64,000 nt of DNA from positions 81,654-145,653 of the forward strand of contig NW_015971548.1 in NCBI RefSeq assembly GCF_000182565.1, written 5' to 3'. A model generated the notes under the pieces. That model had not been told where the DNA came from, made no database searches, and saw nothing but the letters and a program-made list of their open reading frames with translations. This document shows, piece by piece, positions 10,887-23,500 of this stretch. Source of the DNA: Spizellomyces punctatus DAOM BR117 (taxonomy: Eukaryota > Chytridiomycota > Chytridiomycetes > Spizellomycetales > Spizellomycetaceae). A program made the position numbers and the translations under genes. Each line of letters begins with the position of its first letter. The stretch's first letter is position 1.

Positions 10887-11856
10887 TTACAGTTCATCTC
10901 GTCCCCCAGGTATGGACTTTACACCGACTCCGCTGTCAAAGCGTCTTTCAACGTCTGTCCAGTTGACCACCTGCCACCATGCGCTAATGTAGTCCTTGCG
11001 TTGGTTTCGGTACTGCTCAACAAAAAACAAATCGTCCGTGCGCAATGGTCGAAACCCCCGTTACCAACTTTTCCTTGGATCAAAGAATGTAATTGGCCTT
11101 TACGTACCTTCAAGTAATATGCATGCTCCCAAATATCTAAAGCTAGCACAACCGTCATGTTTCGTCCTTCATAACCAGGTGCAAACTGTGGTACATCTTG
11201 ATCTTTGGTGACAATGATATCTACTTCATTGGTATCCGGAACATAGCACAAAAAAACCCATCCGGACCCAAAGACCGACAGTGCTGCGTTGGTGAAGAGC
11301 TGAGTGAAGTTGGATATTGTGTGATACTGCGTGTGTATGGCAACAGAAAAGGAACTTCCGGGAGAAGGTTGCCGGTTCTCCGAGAGGGGATTCGGGGCGA
11401 GATTTGCAAAGTAGATCTTGTGGTTTACTGATGAGAATAGCGTAAGATTGTCACTTGCGCATTTTCATTCGAGCATCTCGCGGTCATTTTTGGCTCACCA
11501 TAACCACCGCCATTATTCCTAATATCTTTCCGAATAGACTCGTCACCCCACCATCGCGCCCGTTCAACATCACCAGCCTCTTCCAGCGCCAACCTGTTCA
11601 ACAATGCTTCCACAGTAATCTCTCCTTCATCCTTTAAAGCTCCTTCACTGTCAAGTTTTGCCAGTGCGGCGTTCAAATTGTTGGTATATGCTCTGTGGTG
11701 TCGGTCGTGATGTATCAGCATGGTCTCAGCATCCAAGTGCGGCTCAAGTGCATCGTGGGGATACGGAAGAGGCGGAAGGTCATATTGGGGTGCGGTGGTG
11801 GCTAGCACAGGCGCAACGAGTACGTAAAAGAGAATGCAGTGGAGGGCGTTCATCAT
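10887..11856 (-). CDS. Fe/Mn superoxide dismutase with signal peptide and C-terminal RDEL
   Basis: The enzyme dismutes superoxide to hydrogen peroxide and oxygen. Three exons (11856-11499, 11427-11108, 11012-10887) total 804 nt, or 267 aa. Metal-binding positions are all present: His49 in MLIHHDRHHRAY, the His of GGGYVNHKIYF, and Asp/His of LDIWEHAYYLKYRNQR. FGSGWVFL and WWQVVNW are also conserved. Two targeting features stand out. The N-terminus is a hydrophobic signal peptide (about residues 4-20), not a mitochondrial presequence, and the protein ends in Arg-Asp-Glu-Leu, a variant of the KDEL/HDEL retrieval signal. Together these predict residence in the endoplasmic reticulum lumen, which is unusual for this family. 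An insert of roughly 15 residues lies between the dismutase core and RDEL. The metal cannot be decided from the sequence alone. Confidence 0.93.
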
Positions 11857-12240
11857 GATCTTATCTCATAGGTCCGTACTGTGCTGTAGGATAACTCTAC
11901 TTGCCTGTAACACAAGATGACCAAGCAACGCGATCACCTCAGCTTCCGTTGAGTAAGAACCTGAGCAAGATAGTTTGCGGGCAGCGAAATCTGCTGCTGG
12001 AAGCAATACATGTTGACGCTTGCTCCCAATAATTTGGAGATTTGTGACCGTGTGAACAGGTTATCGAACATTAATCGATGATACTCTTTTGATCACGTTT
12101 GCATGATATCCTACGACGAGGGCCTAGACGATGTGGCAGACAATAAACACAAACTATATATTATATACGCAGAAGCCTGCACATTCTTGCTGCAGGAATG
12201 CAGCAGCAGGTGTCCATAACCCACAATACAAATCTCTCCC
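11857..12240. other. Intergenic, superoxide dismutase promoter side
   Basis: This 384-bp stretch between the Prp22 3' end and the superoxide dismutase ATG holds no coding feature. It must contain the dismutase promoter and the Prp22 terminator. Confidence 0.4.
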
Positions 12241-15200
12241 TTAAAACGTCTGCGAAATCCGATGTCCTCTCTGCACCCGACTAATACGCCATTCATTAGG
12301 CTTCTCATACCGGTTAAACAAAGGTTCCAATCGCTCTTGTCGTTTCCGTTTACTAATCTTATTCGCATCCGCAGTTTTGAAAAATGCAGGAGCGACTTCC
12401 ACTAACCATTTTGGCTCAATAGCGACGACTTCTCTCATGTACTCTTTTGTTGTTAATACCAATTCATGGTAAATGACCCATTCGGGTTGTCGGTTGAAGA
12501 GGGCGGAAGATGGGTGAATATATACAGGGGTGGCTTCGACGAGGGTCTTATATCCTTCTTGGGGATCTTTCTTGGCAGCATGACGGAAAAATCCTCCACA
12601 GATGGCTTTTCGCACTTTATTGTAGTTCTTGCCGCAACTGACAATGTCGTGCCGGTATCGGTCCATGATCCCGAGCAACTGCTTTCGGATATCTTGAGAG
12701 CGCCGCAATGAACGGGCCTGGACAAAGTTCTCGTAACACCAGGGATTTGAGAATTTGCTGGTCTTCCATGCATTGTAGACTGACAAGAGAGTAAGATGGT
12801 CGCCTTCCGGTTGATGGAATTTTGCTTTTTTGGAGTCGGCCTGTGCCTGCTTTTCTTTTGGCCGATACCAAATGTTTTGAACCGAAAGCATCGCCACGAC
12901 AGTCAAAATCTCTTCCGAACACCCCAAATCTACCGAGAAGATCAACATCTTGGCTAGTGATGGCTCAAGAGGGAACTCGGCCATCTTTCGTCCAATACGC
13001 GTCAGCAAGCCCTCGTTGTCTAATGCACCGAGCTGGAACAATAGTTCCATAGCCGTGATCAACGTTTGAACAGGCGGGGGGTCCATGAAATCAAAGTTCA
13101 AAAGATCATTGATTCCCATGGCCTTCAACATCAACACAGTGTTTGACAAGTTCATTCGCTGAATATCTGGCACTGCATTCGGCAGCATCTCGTTTCTATA
13201 AGCAGCCTCCGTATATAGCCTATAGCATTTTCCGGGGCCAGTTCGTCCAGCACGTCCAGAGCGTTGCCGAGCTTGAGCTTGTGAAATCGGAACGACGACA
13301 AGCGCATCCATACCAAGTTTTGGATCGTAGGTATTCTGTTTAACGAATCCTGGATCTACCACGTAGTAAATCCCGTCGATGGTAATAGAAGTTTCCGCAA
13401 TGTTGGTAGCAATGACGACCTTTCGTGCTCCCGGCGGAGCTGGCTCAAAAATACGTGACTGCATTTCAGAAGGCAACGCAGAGTAGACTGGGAGAATAAT
13501 CAACTCGGGGACCATGGGCCCAAGGGCTTTCATTCGCTCGTACAGGATCTCTGCTGCCGTGTCAATCTCTTCCTGACCAGTCAAGAACAATAGAATATCA
13601 CCTGGCGGTTCAGAAAGGTGGATTTGCATAACGGTAATGAGTGCACTATCAAGGTAATCCGACTCTGGTTCTTTAGCAAACAAGATCTCGACAGGGAACG
13701 TTCGACCAGGAATAGTCAGAATCGGACAATTGAAAAAGTATGTCGAGAACTTTTCAGCATCCAATGTAGCTGATGTGACAATAAGTTTCAGGTCGGGTCG
13801 CTGTTTGACGGTCTTCTTTAGCAGTCCAAAAAGAACGTCAGTGTGAATGGTGCGTTCGTGCGCCTCATCCAGTAGAAGAACCGAGTACTTGCTCAGCTTG
13901 GGATCGATCAAGCATTCACGAAGAAGCATACCATCCGTCATGTACTTGATTTTGGTTTCAGGGCTCGTGCAGTCTTCAAAACGTATCGTGTACCCAACCT
14001 CCTGACCTAATCTGCACCCCACCTCTTCAGCAACGCGCTTTGCAACTGACATGGCTGCGACACGACGCGGCTGAGTGCATCCAATCATGCCCCGGTTGGC
14101 AAAACCTTCTTCAGCAAGATATTGTGTCATCTGGGTAGTCTTTCCGGATCCGGTATCTCCAACAACAACAAGGACCTGATTCTCATCCACAGCTTTGACA
14201 ATGGTCGAACGAAGTTTAAAAATTGGCAGTGATTCTCGTTGCTCCGTGATCGATAGACTCGTAATCTTTCCAAACGTGGTAGCGTTATTGAACGTTTTCT
14301 TCTTCCATTCTGGAACATTATCTTCAGTTCTGCCAAATCCTTTCAGATCTTGTGCAAAGTGTCTATCTGACCGGTCAGCCATGGGATCCACCCATGGTCT
14401 GTTGAGATCTTTCGGAACAGCATCATACTCTGCTGCTGCCTGCTGCTGCCGAATCTCCCTCCGTTCTTTGGCCAAGGCTGCCCCAGCCAAAGCCGCTCGG
14501 TTCATTGTTCCATCAGGGTTCTTTACAATCTTGATAGGACTAAGTTGCACACTCTGCTTTGTTTGCCCTTTTAGGAACGATGGTTCTTCGTCCCTAATCT
14601 CAATATCCAATTCCTCCTCGGCGTCCTCATAATTTAGCAATCCTTGATCTTCATCAAAAGTAGGGTATTCTTTCGGATCGAGCACACCGGATGCAATGAG
14701 CTGTTTGATCTCCCATCTTTCTGGAGATGATATACGTTTTACATTTGGCGTGTGGGTATCGATATCATCCACTACAGGTACTTCGCTAAAAGACGTCAGA
14801 ATCGGTCGATCAGGATTCCGCATTGCCTCGGCTGCTAGTTCCTCTTTGGTCTTGATCCTTAAGTGAGGAGTGAGATCCCTTCCACTTTCTTGGTCCACGT
14901 CTTTCATCGACAGCCCGATCCTGTTTCCAGCAATAGTCATCACCTTAACCTTTACTTTTTGGCCTTTTGAGACGACATCGGACGGATGGACAACCCGCCC
15001 AGGGCCAGCCGATAAATTGCTTATGTGCACCATTCCTTCCGCGCGACCTCTGATCCCCTCCAGACTAACAAATGCACCAAAGTCCCTAACACCGCTGATT
15101 TTTCCATTGTAGATTTTGTAGAGCAGGGGTTCATCATCCAGCCCCCCATATCCCCGATCGCGGTCACGACCTCGGCCCCTGTCCCGCCCCTCATCTCGTC

Positions 15201-15777
15201 GTCGTGGACTGCTATCCCTTCGACTGCGTTTTGGACTCCGACTACGGCTTCTACTTCCTTGCCGCTTATATCTACCGGAGCTTTCTCCGTCACCCCTTTT
15301 TTCCCTTGCGTTCGCCTCGTCCTTTTTTGAGTGCAAGAACCCTTCCAACTCTGCAAGAACATCTTCCGCGACTTTGGTGTCCTCTACCAATTGACTTGCT
15401 CTGGTTGGATCATCTGGTATTGCTAATCCAGGAAACTTTGCGAGCTTCAGCGTCCTATCTTCTCCGTCATCCTGTTCCCAGTCACCACCATTTTCTTCAG
15501 GCAACTTTCCCTTTCCTTTTTTCCCCTTCTTTTTCTTCCCATTGCCTTGGGGTTTCAAGGTTCGAATTAAGCGATCGAGATTTGTCACAAACGATTGAGG
15601 GAATTCAGCACCGACATTGTCCAAGCTCTTTTTGAAGTCTTCGACGCTTTTTGACTGTCCGTGCAGGTCGATAATAAACTCAGCAAGAACCTTGTCGTTG
15701 ATTCCAGTGTGGTTGAGAAGTTCGCTCGTAATCTTTGATACAAGGGAGAGATGTTCAAGCTTTTCCAGATCGGCCAT
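12241..15777 (-). CDS. PRP22: DEAH-box RNA helicase Prp22/DHX8
   Basis: A single uninterrupted reading frame of 1178 aa encodes the spliceosomal ATPase that releases spliced mRNA. Domains in order are as follows. The N-terminal helical domain covers about residues 1-80. A Lys/Arg and RS-rich linker follows (about 155-210, with the string [15 protein letters not shown]). The S1 RNA-binding domain spans about 220-295 ([20 protein letters not shown]). The helicase core begins near 525, with motif [11 protein letters not shown] (about 539), Ia [14 protein letters not shown] (about 636), [26 protein letters not shown] and [14 protein letters not shown] (about 838). The HA2 and OB-fold regions follow to the C-terminus. 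The S1 domain together with DEAH separates Prp22 from Prp2, Prp16 and Prp43. It is intronless, in contrast to its neighbours. Length matches the family (about 1150-1220 aa). Confidence 0.97.
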   Translation of the reverse strand: MADLEKLEHLSLVSKITSELLNHTGINDKVLAEFIIDLHGQSKSVEDFKKSLDNVGAEFPQSFVTNLDRLIRTLKPQGNGKKKKGKKGKGKLPEENGGDWEQDDGEDRTLKLAKFPGLAIPDDPTRASQLVEDTKVAEDVLAELEGFLHSKKDEANAREKRGDGESSGRYKRQGSRSRSRSPKRSRRDSSPRRRDEGRDRGRGRDRDRGYGGLDDEPLLYKIYNGKISGVRDFGAFVSLEGIRGRAEGMVHISNLSAGPGRVVHPSDVVSKGQKVKVKVMTIAGNRIGLSMKDVDQESGRDLTPHLRIKTKEELAAEAMRNPDRPILTSFSEVPVVDDIDTHTPNVKRISSPERWEIKQLIASGVLDPKEYPTFDEDQGLLNYEDAEEELDIEIRDEEPSFLKGQTKQSVQLSPIKIVKNPDGTMNRAALAGAALAKERREIRQQQAAAEYDAVPKDLNRPWVDPMADRSDRHFAQDLKGFGRTEDNVPEWKKKTFNNATTFGKITSLSITEQRESLPIFKLRSTIVKAVDENQVLVVVGDTGSGKTTQMTQYLAEEGFANRGMIGCTQPRRVAAMSVAKRVAEEVGCRLGQEVGYTIRFEDCTSPETKIKYMTDGMLLRECLIDPKLSKYSVLLLDEAHERTIHTDVLFGLLKKTVKQRPDLKLIVTSATLDAEKFSTYFFNCPILTIPGRTFPVEILFAKEPESDYLDSALITVMQIHLSEPPGDILLFLTGQEEIDTAAEILYERMKALGPMVPELIILPVYSALPSEMQSRIFEPAPPGARKVVIATNIAETSITIDGIYYVVDPGFVKQNTYDPKLGMDALVVVPISQAQARQRSGRAGRTGPGKCYRLYTEAAYRNEMLPNAVPDIQRMNLSNTVLMLKAMGINDLLNFDFMDPPPVQTLITAMELLFQLGALDNEGLLTRIGRKMAEFPLEPSLAKMLIFSVDLGCSEEILTVVAMLSVQNIWYRPKEKQAQADSKKAKFHQPEGDHLTLLSVYNAWKTSKFSNPWCYENFVQARSLRRSQDIRKQLLGIMDRYRHDIVSCGKNYNKVRKAICGGFFRHAAKKDPQEGYKTLVEATPVYIHPSSALFNRQPEWVIYHELVLTTKEYMREVVAIEPKWLVEVAPAFFKTADANKISKRKRQERLEPLFNRYEKPNEWRISRVQRGHRISQTF

Positions 15778-17088
15778 GCTGGGCTAATGGGCGATCAAGG
15801 TCCTCGGCTGCTGCAAGAACAACCACTGCGCACACTGTCCACACACACACCAGGTTTTCATGCATGACTGTGCCTGTTTACTATGGCTACGCCGCCCATG
15901 GATGACTGTGCACTTCATCACCGAATGTTGCCAAGGAAACAGGCTTTGAATGGGGGCTGCCGATGCGTCGGGCGGTGTTTGGGAGGGTCAACAACTTTCA
16001 TCACGCGACGTCGTGTTGTGCATCCCCATGGGGGTCAACGTTTTGTGTTTTGACTTGTCTCAAAACGATGAGTTCATTCCAATTGATCGTTTGTTGGCGT
16101 ATGGCCCAAAGACCAATGGGGATGGGGGGAGAGACCCTGGGCATCCTTGAACCATCGTCTTTGGGTGGTCGATGAGACGTACGCAACAAGAAAAAAGACA
16201 AGCGGCCCTTTCAATAGCGAACAAGGTGAAATCATATCGTCGGGTGACCCGGGGAGACCCTTTGTCCTGTTGAATGGTTCTGTTTTGTTAAAAAGTCAGA
16301 CAGGAACATTACCACATTTGCGTTTTGTTTATCTTGAAAAGTCACACTTGTTTGGGTGGTATGACTGCGAATAGAAGACATTTAGATATTTAATGTGCAT
16401 GAACCTTTTATCCTTGTGCCCTTTTTTGTCCCATTCCTGCCGTCATCGTCACTAATCGTCGTCATCATATCCTCTTCGTTCATCGTCGTCGTTGTCGTCG
16501 TTCAATAAAAAGAACACCGGCAATAATCTTATAACTAAGCTATATTGGTCAATATTCAAAATTTAAGGCTTTTGGCGCCGCCCCCCCCCCCCCCCTTTTC
16601 GCCGCCGTTTCGTTCAAACAACTGCAACTGCGCTCTCGCTTGCCAACAGATTTCCAGCTTTTTTTTTTTGTTAAAGAACACTACACGATTGCCTCAACCA
16701 ACCACACATAACAACCAACATCGACTTTTGGATATTACCAGTAACCAGTCGTCCTATTCGTTACGCTGATCCGAACCGATTCACGCCACCGGCATAAACA
16801 AAGCACACCTACTGTTTTTGAGGTAAGCATGGCCTGCGATCTGAGTGGAGCATGTCGAGAGTGAGCAATGGTGGGCTATAGAACTCATCTTGGTGGCGTA
16901 GGGATTGGGAGGCTCCTTGTCTGGGGAGATCTGCATGGGTGGGGAAGTCACTGGCATGCTGTCAACTTTCCTCTTGCTAACGATCCTTGGCTTTAGGTGA
17001 AACAGAGAGCGTTACGACCTTCCCTGTCATTGTAGCCTTGACGATACCTGGCGTCCGGCAGTGCATGCGTGGGTGCTCATAAAGGCCA
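15778..17088. promoter_or_regulatory. Divergent promoter region with low-complexity tracts and a likely 5'UTR intron
   Basis: This 1.3-kb region lies between the Prp22 start (-) and the bHLH gene (+). It contains a TCG/ATC-rich trinucleotide tract at about 16440-16505, a run of 15 C at 16581-16595 and a T run near 16660. A probable 5'UTR intron of the bHLH gene spans 16823-16996 (GAG|GTAAGC at the donor, CTTTAG|GT at the acceptor). An in-frame TAA just upstream of 17089 supports the chosen start. Confidence 0.5.
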
Positions 17089-18371
17089 ATGATTCCTCTA
17101 CAACGACAGTCATCATCACCGCAGAATTATAATCACAAACCTTCTCATCAACAACAACCACAACAACAACAACAGCAGCAACAAGTACAAGCATCCCACA
17201 ACCAACGAGAATCCCATCCCGCCATGATAATCTCACACCAGCCTTTTGACGGGCAGGGATTTTACCCGCAGCAGCAGCAACAGCAGCAGCATCCTTCCGT
17301 TCGCCTCCCCAACGCACCGTATCATCCACATCCAATGCAAAAGCAAGCAATGTCCACGATTGACCCTAGTCTGCTGGCCATCAATCAGTTCGGTTCCACG
17401 CCTCCTGTGAAACAGGAAGATTCGGGAATGGAGGGTCTCAATGATCCTTTTGGAAATCTCGGCGGTGAATACGAGTTGGGCAGCGGCCTGGAAGTTGCCG
17501 ACCCATCCGTCATGATGTCTCCACTATCCAGCTCCCCCCTAGACGATCCGGAATTTGGCCCGCGCTCATCGAATTTCACTCCTCATGGATCGGGCTCGTT
17601 GAGCACGTCCCTGCACAGCACCCCTTATGGTAAGGCTGCAATGGCCCGCGGAGGAAATTGTTGATGATGATGGTACTAAATTGGCCGTTGGTAAATATTA
17701 GGCACCCCAGGAGTACAGATGCCCCATGGCAACTTCTATTCAATGTCCATGCCTGTTCATGCTACAAATGGCTTTGGTGCGATGGATCAAGCAAAATTGC
17801 TTGGGTCTCAACCCAGCTCATTCTCGGCTTACGGACAGATACCAGAAATGATTGACGAATCAAGCTTAAAACAGTGAGTATCCGACAACCTGGCAACATA
17901 AAGTGTGAGATTGCAAGAAAAAATTGAGACTAATGCCGCTTTAATCTTTCCAGATTGGATCAACTTACGGAAAAGCGTCGTCGACGCCGTGAGTCACACA
18001 ATGCAGTAGAACGCCGGCGCCGCGACAACATCAATGAAAAGATTCAGGAGCTTGCAACTCTCCTTCCGGACTTTGCTTCTGATTCGCAGAACAAACCAAA
18101 CAAAGGAGTCATTTTGCGTCGCTCAGTGGAATACATTAAGCAAATGCAGACATTCGCCACACTTCAAGTGGATCGCAACAGAGAGCTCGAGCAGATTTTG
18201 CGGCGCGTACTTGAGCAAACAGGCATCAATGAGGTGGATCTGGGACTATCGGTCCCTCTGGGTACTCCAGTGGAAATGCCATCCGTGGCTCCTCCAGGTC
18301 CGGGCGAGCAACACGTTGACCACAATTCAATGGAACAAGGGGACTATGTGGACATGGGACACGACATGTAA
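17089..18371 (+). CDS. bHLH transcription factor (USF/MITF-like) with poly-Gln N-terminus
   Basis: Three exons (17089-17629, 17702-17873, 17954-18371) give 1131 nt, or 376 aa. The N-terminal half is Gln-rich (two glutamine runs near residues 22-35 and 62-68) with a short acidic patch, typical of a transactivation region. The DNA-binding domain is near residue 240: basic region [18 protein letters not shown], then helix-loop-helix ([11 protein letters not shown], loop, [15 protein letters not shown]), followed by a short leucine-containing helix. The basic region has the His-Glu-Arg triad (H, E and R in HNAVERRRR) that reads CACGTG E-boxes in the USF/MITF/TFE group. The protein is expected to act as a nuclear dimer. 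A perfect palindromic E-box stands in the promoter of the next gene (18948-18957). Its orthologue in well-studied fungi is not certain. Confidence 0.92.
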
Positions 18372-19047
18372 TTCAGGCGCTTGAGAAGAACATCCATTAT
18401 TGTGTGTGTGAAAGGGAACTACTTGCATTAGAATGAACTCTACGGATAAACGTGGGATTGCTGGGTTTTGATGGACGACCAGTTGGGACGCTGGCTATTT
18501 GCGGGGGATGCTAGGTCGCTCAAGGTTTTTTTTATTGTAGTTACGCAAAATCGTTTTTAGTATGCTCGGGATGCTCCTTATGTAATGACGAAGATTACAA
18601 TGACATGAAATTTTGCTCAGTATCTTCGAGATTTCCACATAGGAATGAATCGCCTCCACGTCTTTGACGACTCTACACAGCGACCTCAATCAGCTGGAGC
18701 TGCCTCTGCTCTACATTGACAATGGCCAGAGGAGCAGATCTGGCCCGTAAACGAATACCCTAAATTCCAGGTCCCCCAAAGCTGTCGTCCTAGGAAGTGA
18801 TCGTATGCTACTCCGCCCATGAGTAGTGCCGAGACTCTACGAACCCTACCCATACGATAAATACTCACATCTAAAGTGCTTACAGATCATCTATCCAAAA
18901 CAATTAATTGCTCGTAGTGGTGGAAGCTGCGTTTGGGTTCGATGTTGGTCACGTGACATGAGCATCTGTCAAAATGATGGCCGTACTGCGTGTGGTGAAG
19001 AGTCCCTCCTGAATTCGTCCAAACATCTGTGGTCAACGCCGTTCACC
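18372..19047. promoter_or_regulatory. RPL42 promoter region
   Basis: This stretch lies between the bHLH gene and RPL42. It contains the palindromic E-box GTCACGTGAC at 18948-18957, about 91 bp before the RPL42 ATG. A short minus-strand open frame at 18686-18868 lacks an ATG start and any known domain. Confidence 0.45.
18948..18957. promoter_or_regulatory. Palindromic E-box GTCACGTGAC
   Basis: This perfect 10-bp palindrome is centred on CACGTG. It is the extended form preferred by USF/MITF-type bHLH dimers and lies upstream of RPL42, one gene away from such a factor. Binding is inferred, not shown. Confidence 0.55.
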
Positions 19048-19848
19048 ATGGTACGTATTCCTGCATCCATCCATCCATCCGTCTCGTCCATCTGTCCGTC
19101 ATCACGGTGCTGGAGTGTGGAGTAGGGCGGGGAGGAAAAGTTTGGAGACTTTTAGAAAAGAGCTGAAGCATGGAGGAGGGAGGGCGGATTTCATGGGCTG
19201 GAGAGACATGCGAAATGGCGAAAATTGAGCTTGGACATGCGCGAGTGGAACCTATGCGAGACCTAGTGCTGAATTATGCTGATATCGGTTGTCCTTTCTA
19301 GGTCAACATCCCGAAAACCCGGAACACCTACTGCAAGGGGAAGGACTGCAAGAAGCACACCCCCCACAAGGTGACCCAATACAAGACGGGAAAGGCGTCT
19401 TTGTTCGCTCAAGGTACGTGTAAAGTGGAAATATCACCATGTGAAATGTATGTAGAAGGGGAGATGGGCAAAGTGTTGACGAAGGGTGGATTTCGGTGGA
19501 AACAAATGCAATTGAGGAAATGGATGTCCGTTTCAGCCGAAGCAAATCTGACATATGGATGTCCCTACTAGGTAAGCGTCGTTACGACCGCAAGCAGTCC
19601 GGTTTCGGTGGTCAGACCAAGCCGGTGTTCCACAAGAAGGCAAAGACCACGAAGAAGGTCGTGCTTCGTTTGGAATGCACTGTCTGCAAGTACAAGCAGC
19701 AGATTGCATTGAAGCGATGCAAGCACTTTGAGCTCGGTATGTACTCGATGTCGTTCCTAATCTCAAATAGCCGTTATTTCTCATTCCCATTGTTCGCAAT
19801 CAAAAAGGTGGTGACAAGAAGACCAAGGGTGCTGCCCTCCAGTTCTAA
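19048..19848 (+). CDS. RPL42: 60S ribosomal protein eL42 (L36a/L44)
   Basis: Four exons: 19048-19050 (only the ATG), 19302-19413, 19572-19736 and 19808-19848. They give 321 nt and exactly 106 aa, the normal family length. The protein begins [20 protein letters not shown] and contains the zinc-binding CxxxxC (YCKGKDC) and CTVCKYK pairs, [16 protein letters not shown], and ends GAALQF. It is a structural protein of the large ribosomal subunit near the E site. Residue 56 is Pro (GQTKP), the form associated with cycloheximide sensitivity in yeasts; Gln at this site confers resistance. The intron right after the start codon is common in fungal ribosomal protein genes. The final intron acceptor is AAAAAG, a weak but frame-required site. 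Confidence 0.98.
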
Positions 19849-20500
19849 GCGCAATGTGGTCGTGATCAGAGTTGCTGGTGGAAGGACATGGTGGTCCGGG
19901 GGGTGTCCTGTACGAGAGCAGGCACTGTTGTATTCAATCTTGTCAATATAATTCTCGACCCTTTCCGTCTTGGAATATATAATCAGACCGTAATGGAACA
20001 GAGGAGGTGATGGTCTCTGCGCAATGTGGAGTGGAGAAAAGATGTGGAAAGCCCCATTTTCGATGGAGAATCTAATGCTGTGATTGTGCATTCCATATTG
20101 TGATTATGGCATGCCTGTTGTCGTTCTATGTCCCAGATCAACGTCACGTTGATTTGCATAAGCCGGAGGCCAAGGTGTCAGATACCGGCCCCATCCACCG
20201 TGCAACACTTAATCACACATTGGAGCTGGCGTTCTGAACATCTTTCGTTTACCATAGCCATTCACCCCGAAGTTGCTTCGTAAAGGCGCTCTTTCCTTGC
20301 CTTTTTCTTTGAAGCGACATTCGCCGCATGGAACAGCCACGCACAATAGCATTAATCGACAGACGGCTTTGACAGCCACTTTCTACCGTGGAAGTTGAGC
20401 ATACCTGGGCCGTCCTCCTCAAAGACAGTTTAGAACGGACTAGTTTTGCAGTGGCGGTCTCACTCCTTTAGAGTAAATTCTCCAGCGACGATCTGATCAT
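19849..20500. other. Intergenic before the furry-family gene
   Basis: This stretch lies between two genes on the same strand. It should contain the RPL42 terminator and the promoter of the following gene. No other signal was recognised. Confidence 0.4.
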
Positions 20501-23500
20501 ATGGAGGCGGGAGGGAGTCGAGATCGCGGCCATCCAGAGGAGGTGGGCAGGCAAACACCACCACCTGTTCCATCTAAAGGGCCATTACTTGGACAAGAGC
20601 CGGTACGACAAGCGCAAAGCAGTGGCGGCGGTACGTTTGCTGGTGCGACAAACACGCATCCAGATGGGGTACCACAGCGACAAGGGAGCATTGGAGCAGG
20701 AAATCAGACGTCGAGTCAGCGGGCAAGCATGCTACCAATCTCTGCTTCTGGGCCTGGAGGTGGGTCGGGTGGGAAGCGCACTCCAGCACAACTAGCTTTG
20801 CAGAATGTGTTTGCCCGCTTTGTCCGAGCTGCAGAGTTGAAAGTGAACACATTGATGCACCTCCAACCCTTGGTACGTGCTGTGACCTTAGCACTCCTTT
20901 ACCAAAGGAGAATATCTGCATGGTGTGCAGGTCATTGTCTGTGTCTCTGCAGCTACTCATCGGTGATCATCTACGTCCCAGGATCGGGAGCTTGATCTCT
21001 TTGCACCAATTCGTCCGGGAACCGATAAGACGCTTGATTGTCTACTGGAGTCGGTTGGATCTGTTGCCAAACATTGTCCAAAACTGATGATCGACAGTAT
21101 AATGGTCTGGCGAAAGTCGAAAAGCGAAGCATCTCCCGGTGAAGGAACACGCAACATGTATGGTGGCGGAACAACGTACAGTAGTTTCTTCTGCGATGGT
21201 TGACACGTCTTTTTTTGACAGCACAACTTTGTATCCTCATTTAAAAGGAAAAGACATTGAAAACATTTTAAAGGAACGAAAATCGGTACGCAATTGGTTG
21301 GTGGTACCCGATTACCCAGTAAGATCGTCGATTGAACCCCTTTTTGAAAACGTAGCTAGTTTCCAATTTCATACTGTGCCGCGTTCTCACTGCCATCATA
21401 CAACGATTAACACGGGAAACACTGCCAGATGACTTGGCTGAAAAGCTAGAAGATATGGTATTTGGACAGCTCCGAAACGCAGACCCGTGAGTTCCTCAAG
21501 GCTTTCGACTTTCCCAAAAAAAATCGAATGTAATTATCGTGCAATATATGTGCAGTGATCTAACGATCCGATCTGTCAATCGGCAAGCAAATATTGATCT
21601 ATTCGCGGAGCTCGCTGGAGCGCTATCCAACATTCGGTTAGTGCTCTCACTGTTGATTTTGCGCTGCTGATTGGGAGAAAGAATGACATGAGTATCTTGC
21701 GTCGCCGAAAGATTCGCCACTGTGAGTGGGCGATTCGTTTCAGAACTTTCCAAGGCAGCTACCTTGAAAGAAGGAAAGCTGGACCTTTTCATTCGCAGTA
21801 TGAGATTTCTGAAGCTCAAGGTACGTGCTGATATGCTGCCTCATATTTTGTCTTACAGATGCAAGAGCTTAAAATTTTTCAGATATATCCCATGGATGAA
21901 CTGGAAAATACGGCCGACTTTTTGCAGACATGTGCTGAGTTGTTTCATGATGCGCATAGCTCTCGGATAAAGCATGCATATGCTGAAGTGTTTGTCCAGC
22001 TGCTGGAACCCATAGCGGCGGTAAGAGGTAGCGCGTACAAAAGTCCCTATTACGACAGTAGGCTGACACTAGTCATTAGGTTGCAACCGCGGAAGTGAAT
22101 CTTCCAGCATGGATGAAAACTGTGGAGCTGATTTTCCCAAAGGCGAATAAGATGGTTAGCAAGCCGCGACATTTGCAGGTTGGAACCCATCATGTTGTAT
22201 CGCTTGAATGGCCCAATTGTAGTTACCGCTATTATCTCTTCAGGCTGCACTGCCGTTGATCAATACACTATTGTGTGTATCACGAAAGGATTTCTTTCAC
22301 AAGCATTGGGGTGATTTTACGGAGCTTTGCGTCAAACAGCTACGAGATAAGCTACTACGGACGATCGCGCTTTCGTCAATCACCCGGCTACTTTGGGTTT
22401 ACCTCTTCCGGTGCAGCGAAACATCTACCGCCAATGTATATCGGCGCATAGATTCAATTACAAAGGTCCTATTTCCTCCGAATCGGCGAGGCGTCGTTCC
22501 TGCGGAAACCAGCCTGCACGCGTTCGTTCAAATTGTTTACTTTATTTGTGTACGGTATCCTGAATATGGAGCCAACAATGTGCTGACCAACCTGCTTGGG
22601 ATTGAGCATGGGGCAGCAGTGCTTTCGGGACCAAGCAATGCGATCACGGCCTCCAGTAATGCAATTATTTCAACCTCGAGTATTCTCATGGGTGAGAAAG
22701 GATCAGCCACTTCCGCTGTGCCGAGTACAATGCTGGATGATTGGACTACCAACACGATGTTGACTGGCTCCAGCTCTGTGTCTACAGCATCTAACATGGT
22801 CGTTGGCGATACGGTTGTGAATCCCGAGCGCCTATTGATAGCGCTTAGAGCATTCTTGCTTTTACTGGCGGATATGGAAGAAGCGTTGGGTAATGGCCAA
22901 AAGGAAAATGCAGGGCTAACCGCTGGTACGGTTTCTGCTGTTAGTGGGAACGCTGGAACTGGCAAGGTGGTGGTGGAGGCCAAGGTTAACCTGCCAGCGC
23001 CACCTTTTCCGCAAGTCGATTGGCATTATACCAGCAGCTACTTTGGCATTGATGTTCTAAACAAAATGAGAGAACGGACCTCCAGAGCAGAAGTATCTGG
23101 GGATATACGGATGCCCTTATCTGAAATGTTCTTTATCGTATGGGGAGTAGTATGCGAGACTCGTTAGAGCGCTTCACTGAGACCCTTGCAAGAGTTGCCG
23201 TTGCATTGGATAATGTTTGTGGATGGTCATTGCTCACCGAACACGGGTGCTATGTTATCTGCAATTGCAGCGTCGACCCCCGGGACNNNNNNNNNNNNNN
23301 NNNNNNNNNNNNNNNNNNNNNNNNNNNNNNNNNNNNNNNNNNNNNNNNNNNNNNNNNNNNNNNNNNNNNNNNNNNNNNNNNNNNNNNNNNNNNNNNNNNN
23401 NNNNNNNNNNNNNNNNNNNNNNNNNNNNNNNNNNNNNNNNNNNNNNNNNNNNNNNNNNNNNNNNNNNNNNNNNNNNNNNNNNNNNNNNNNNNNNNNNNNN

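Noticed and set aside
18686-18868. Possible 5S rRNA or small protein on the minus strand
   Set aside because: It does not match conserved 5S internal sequences, has no ATG start and no known domain.
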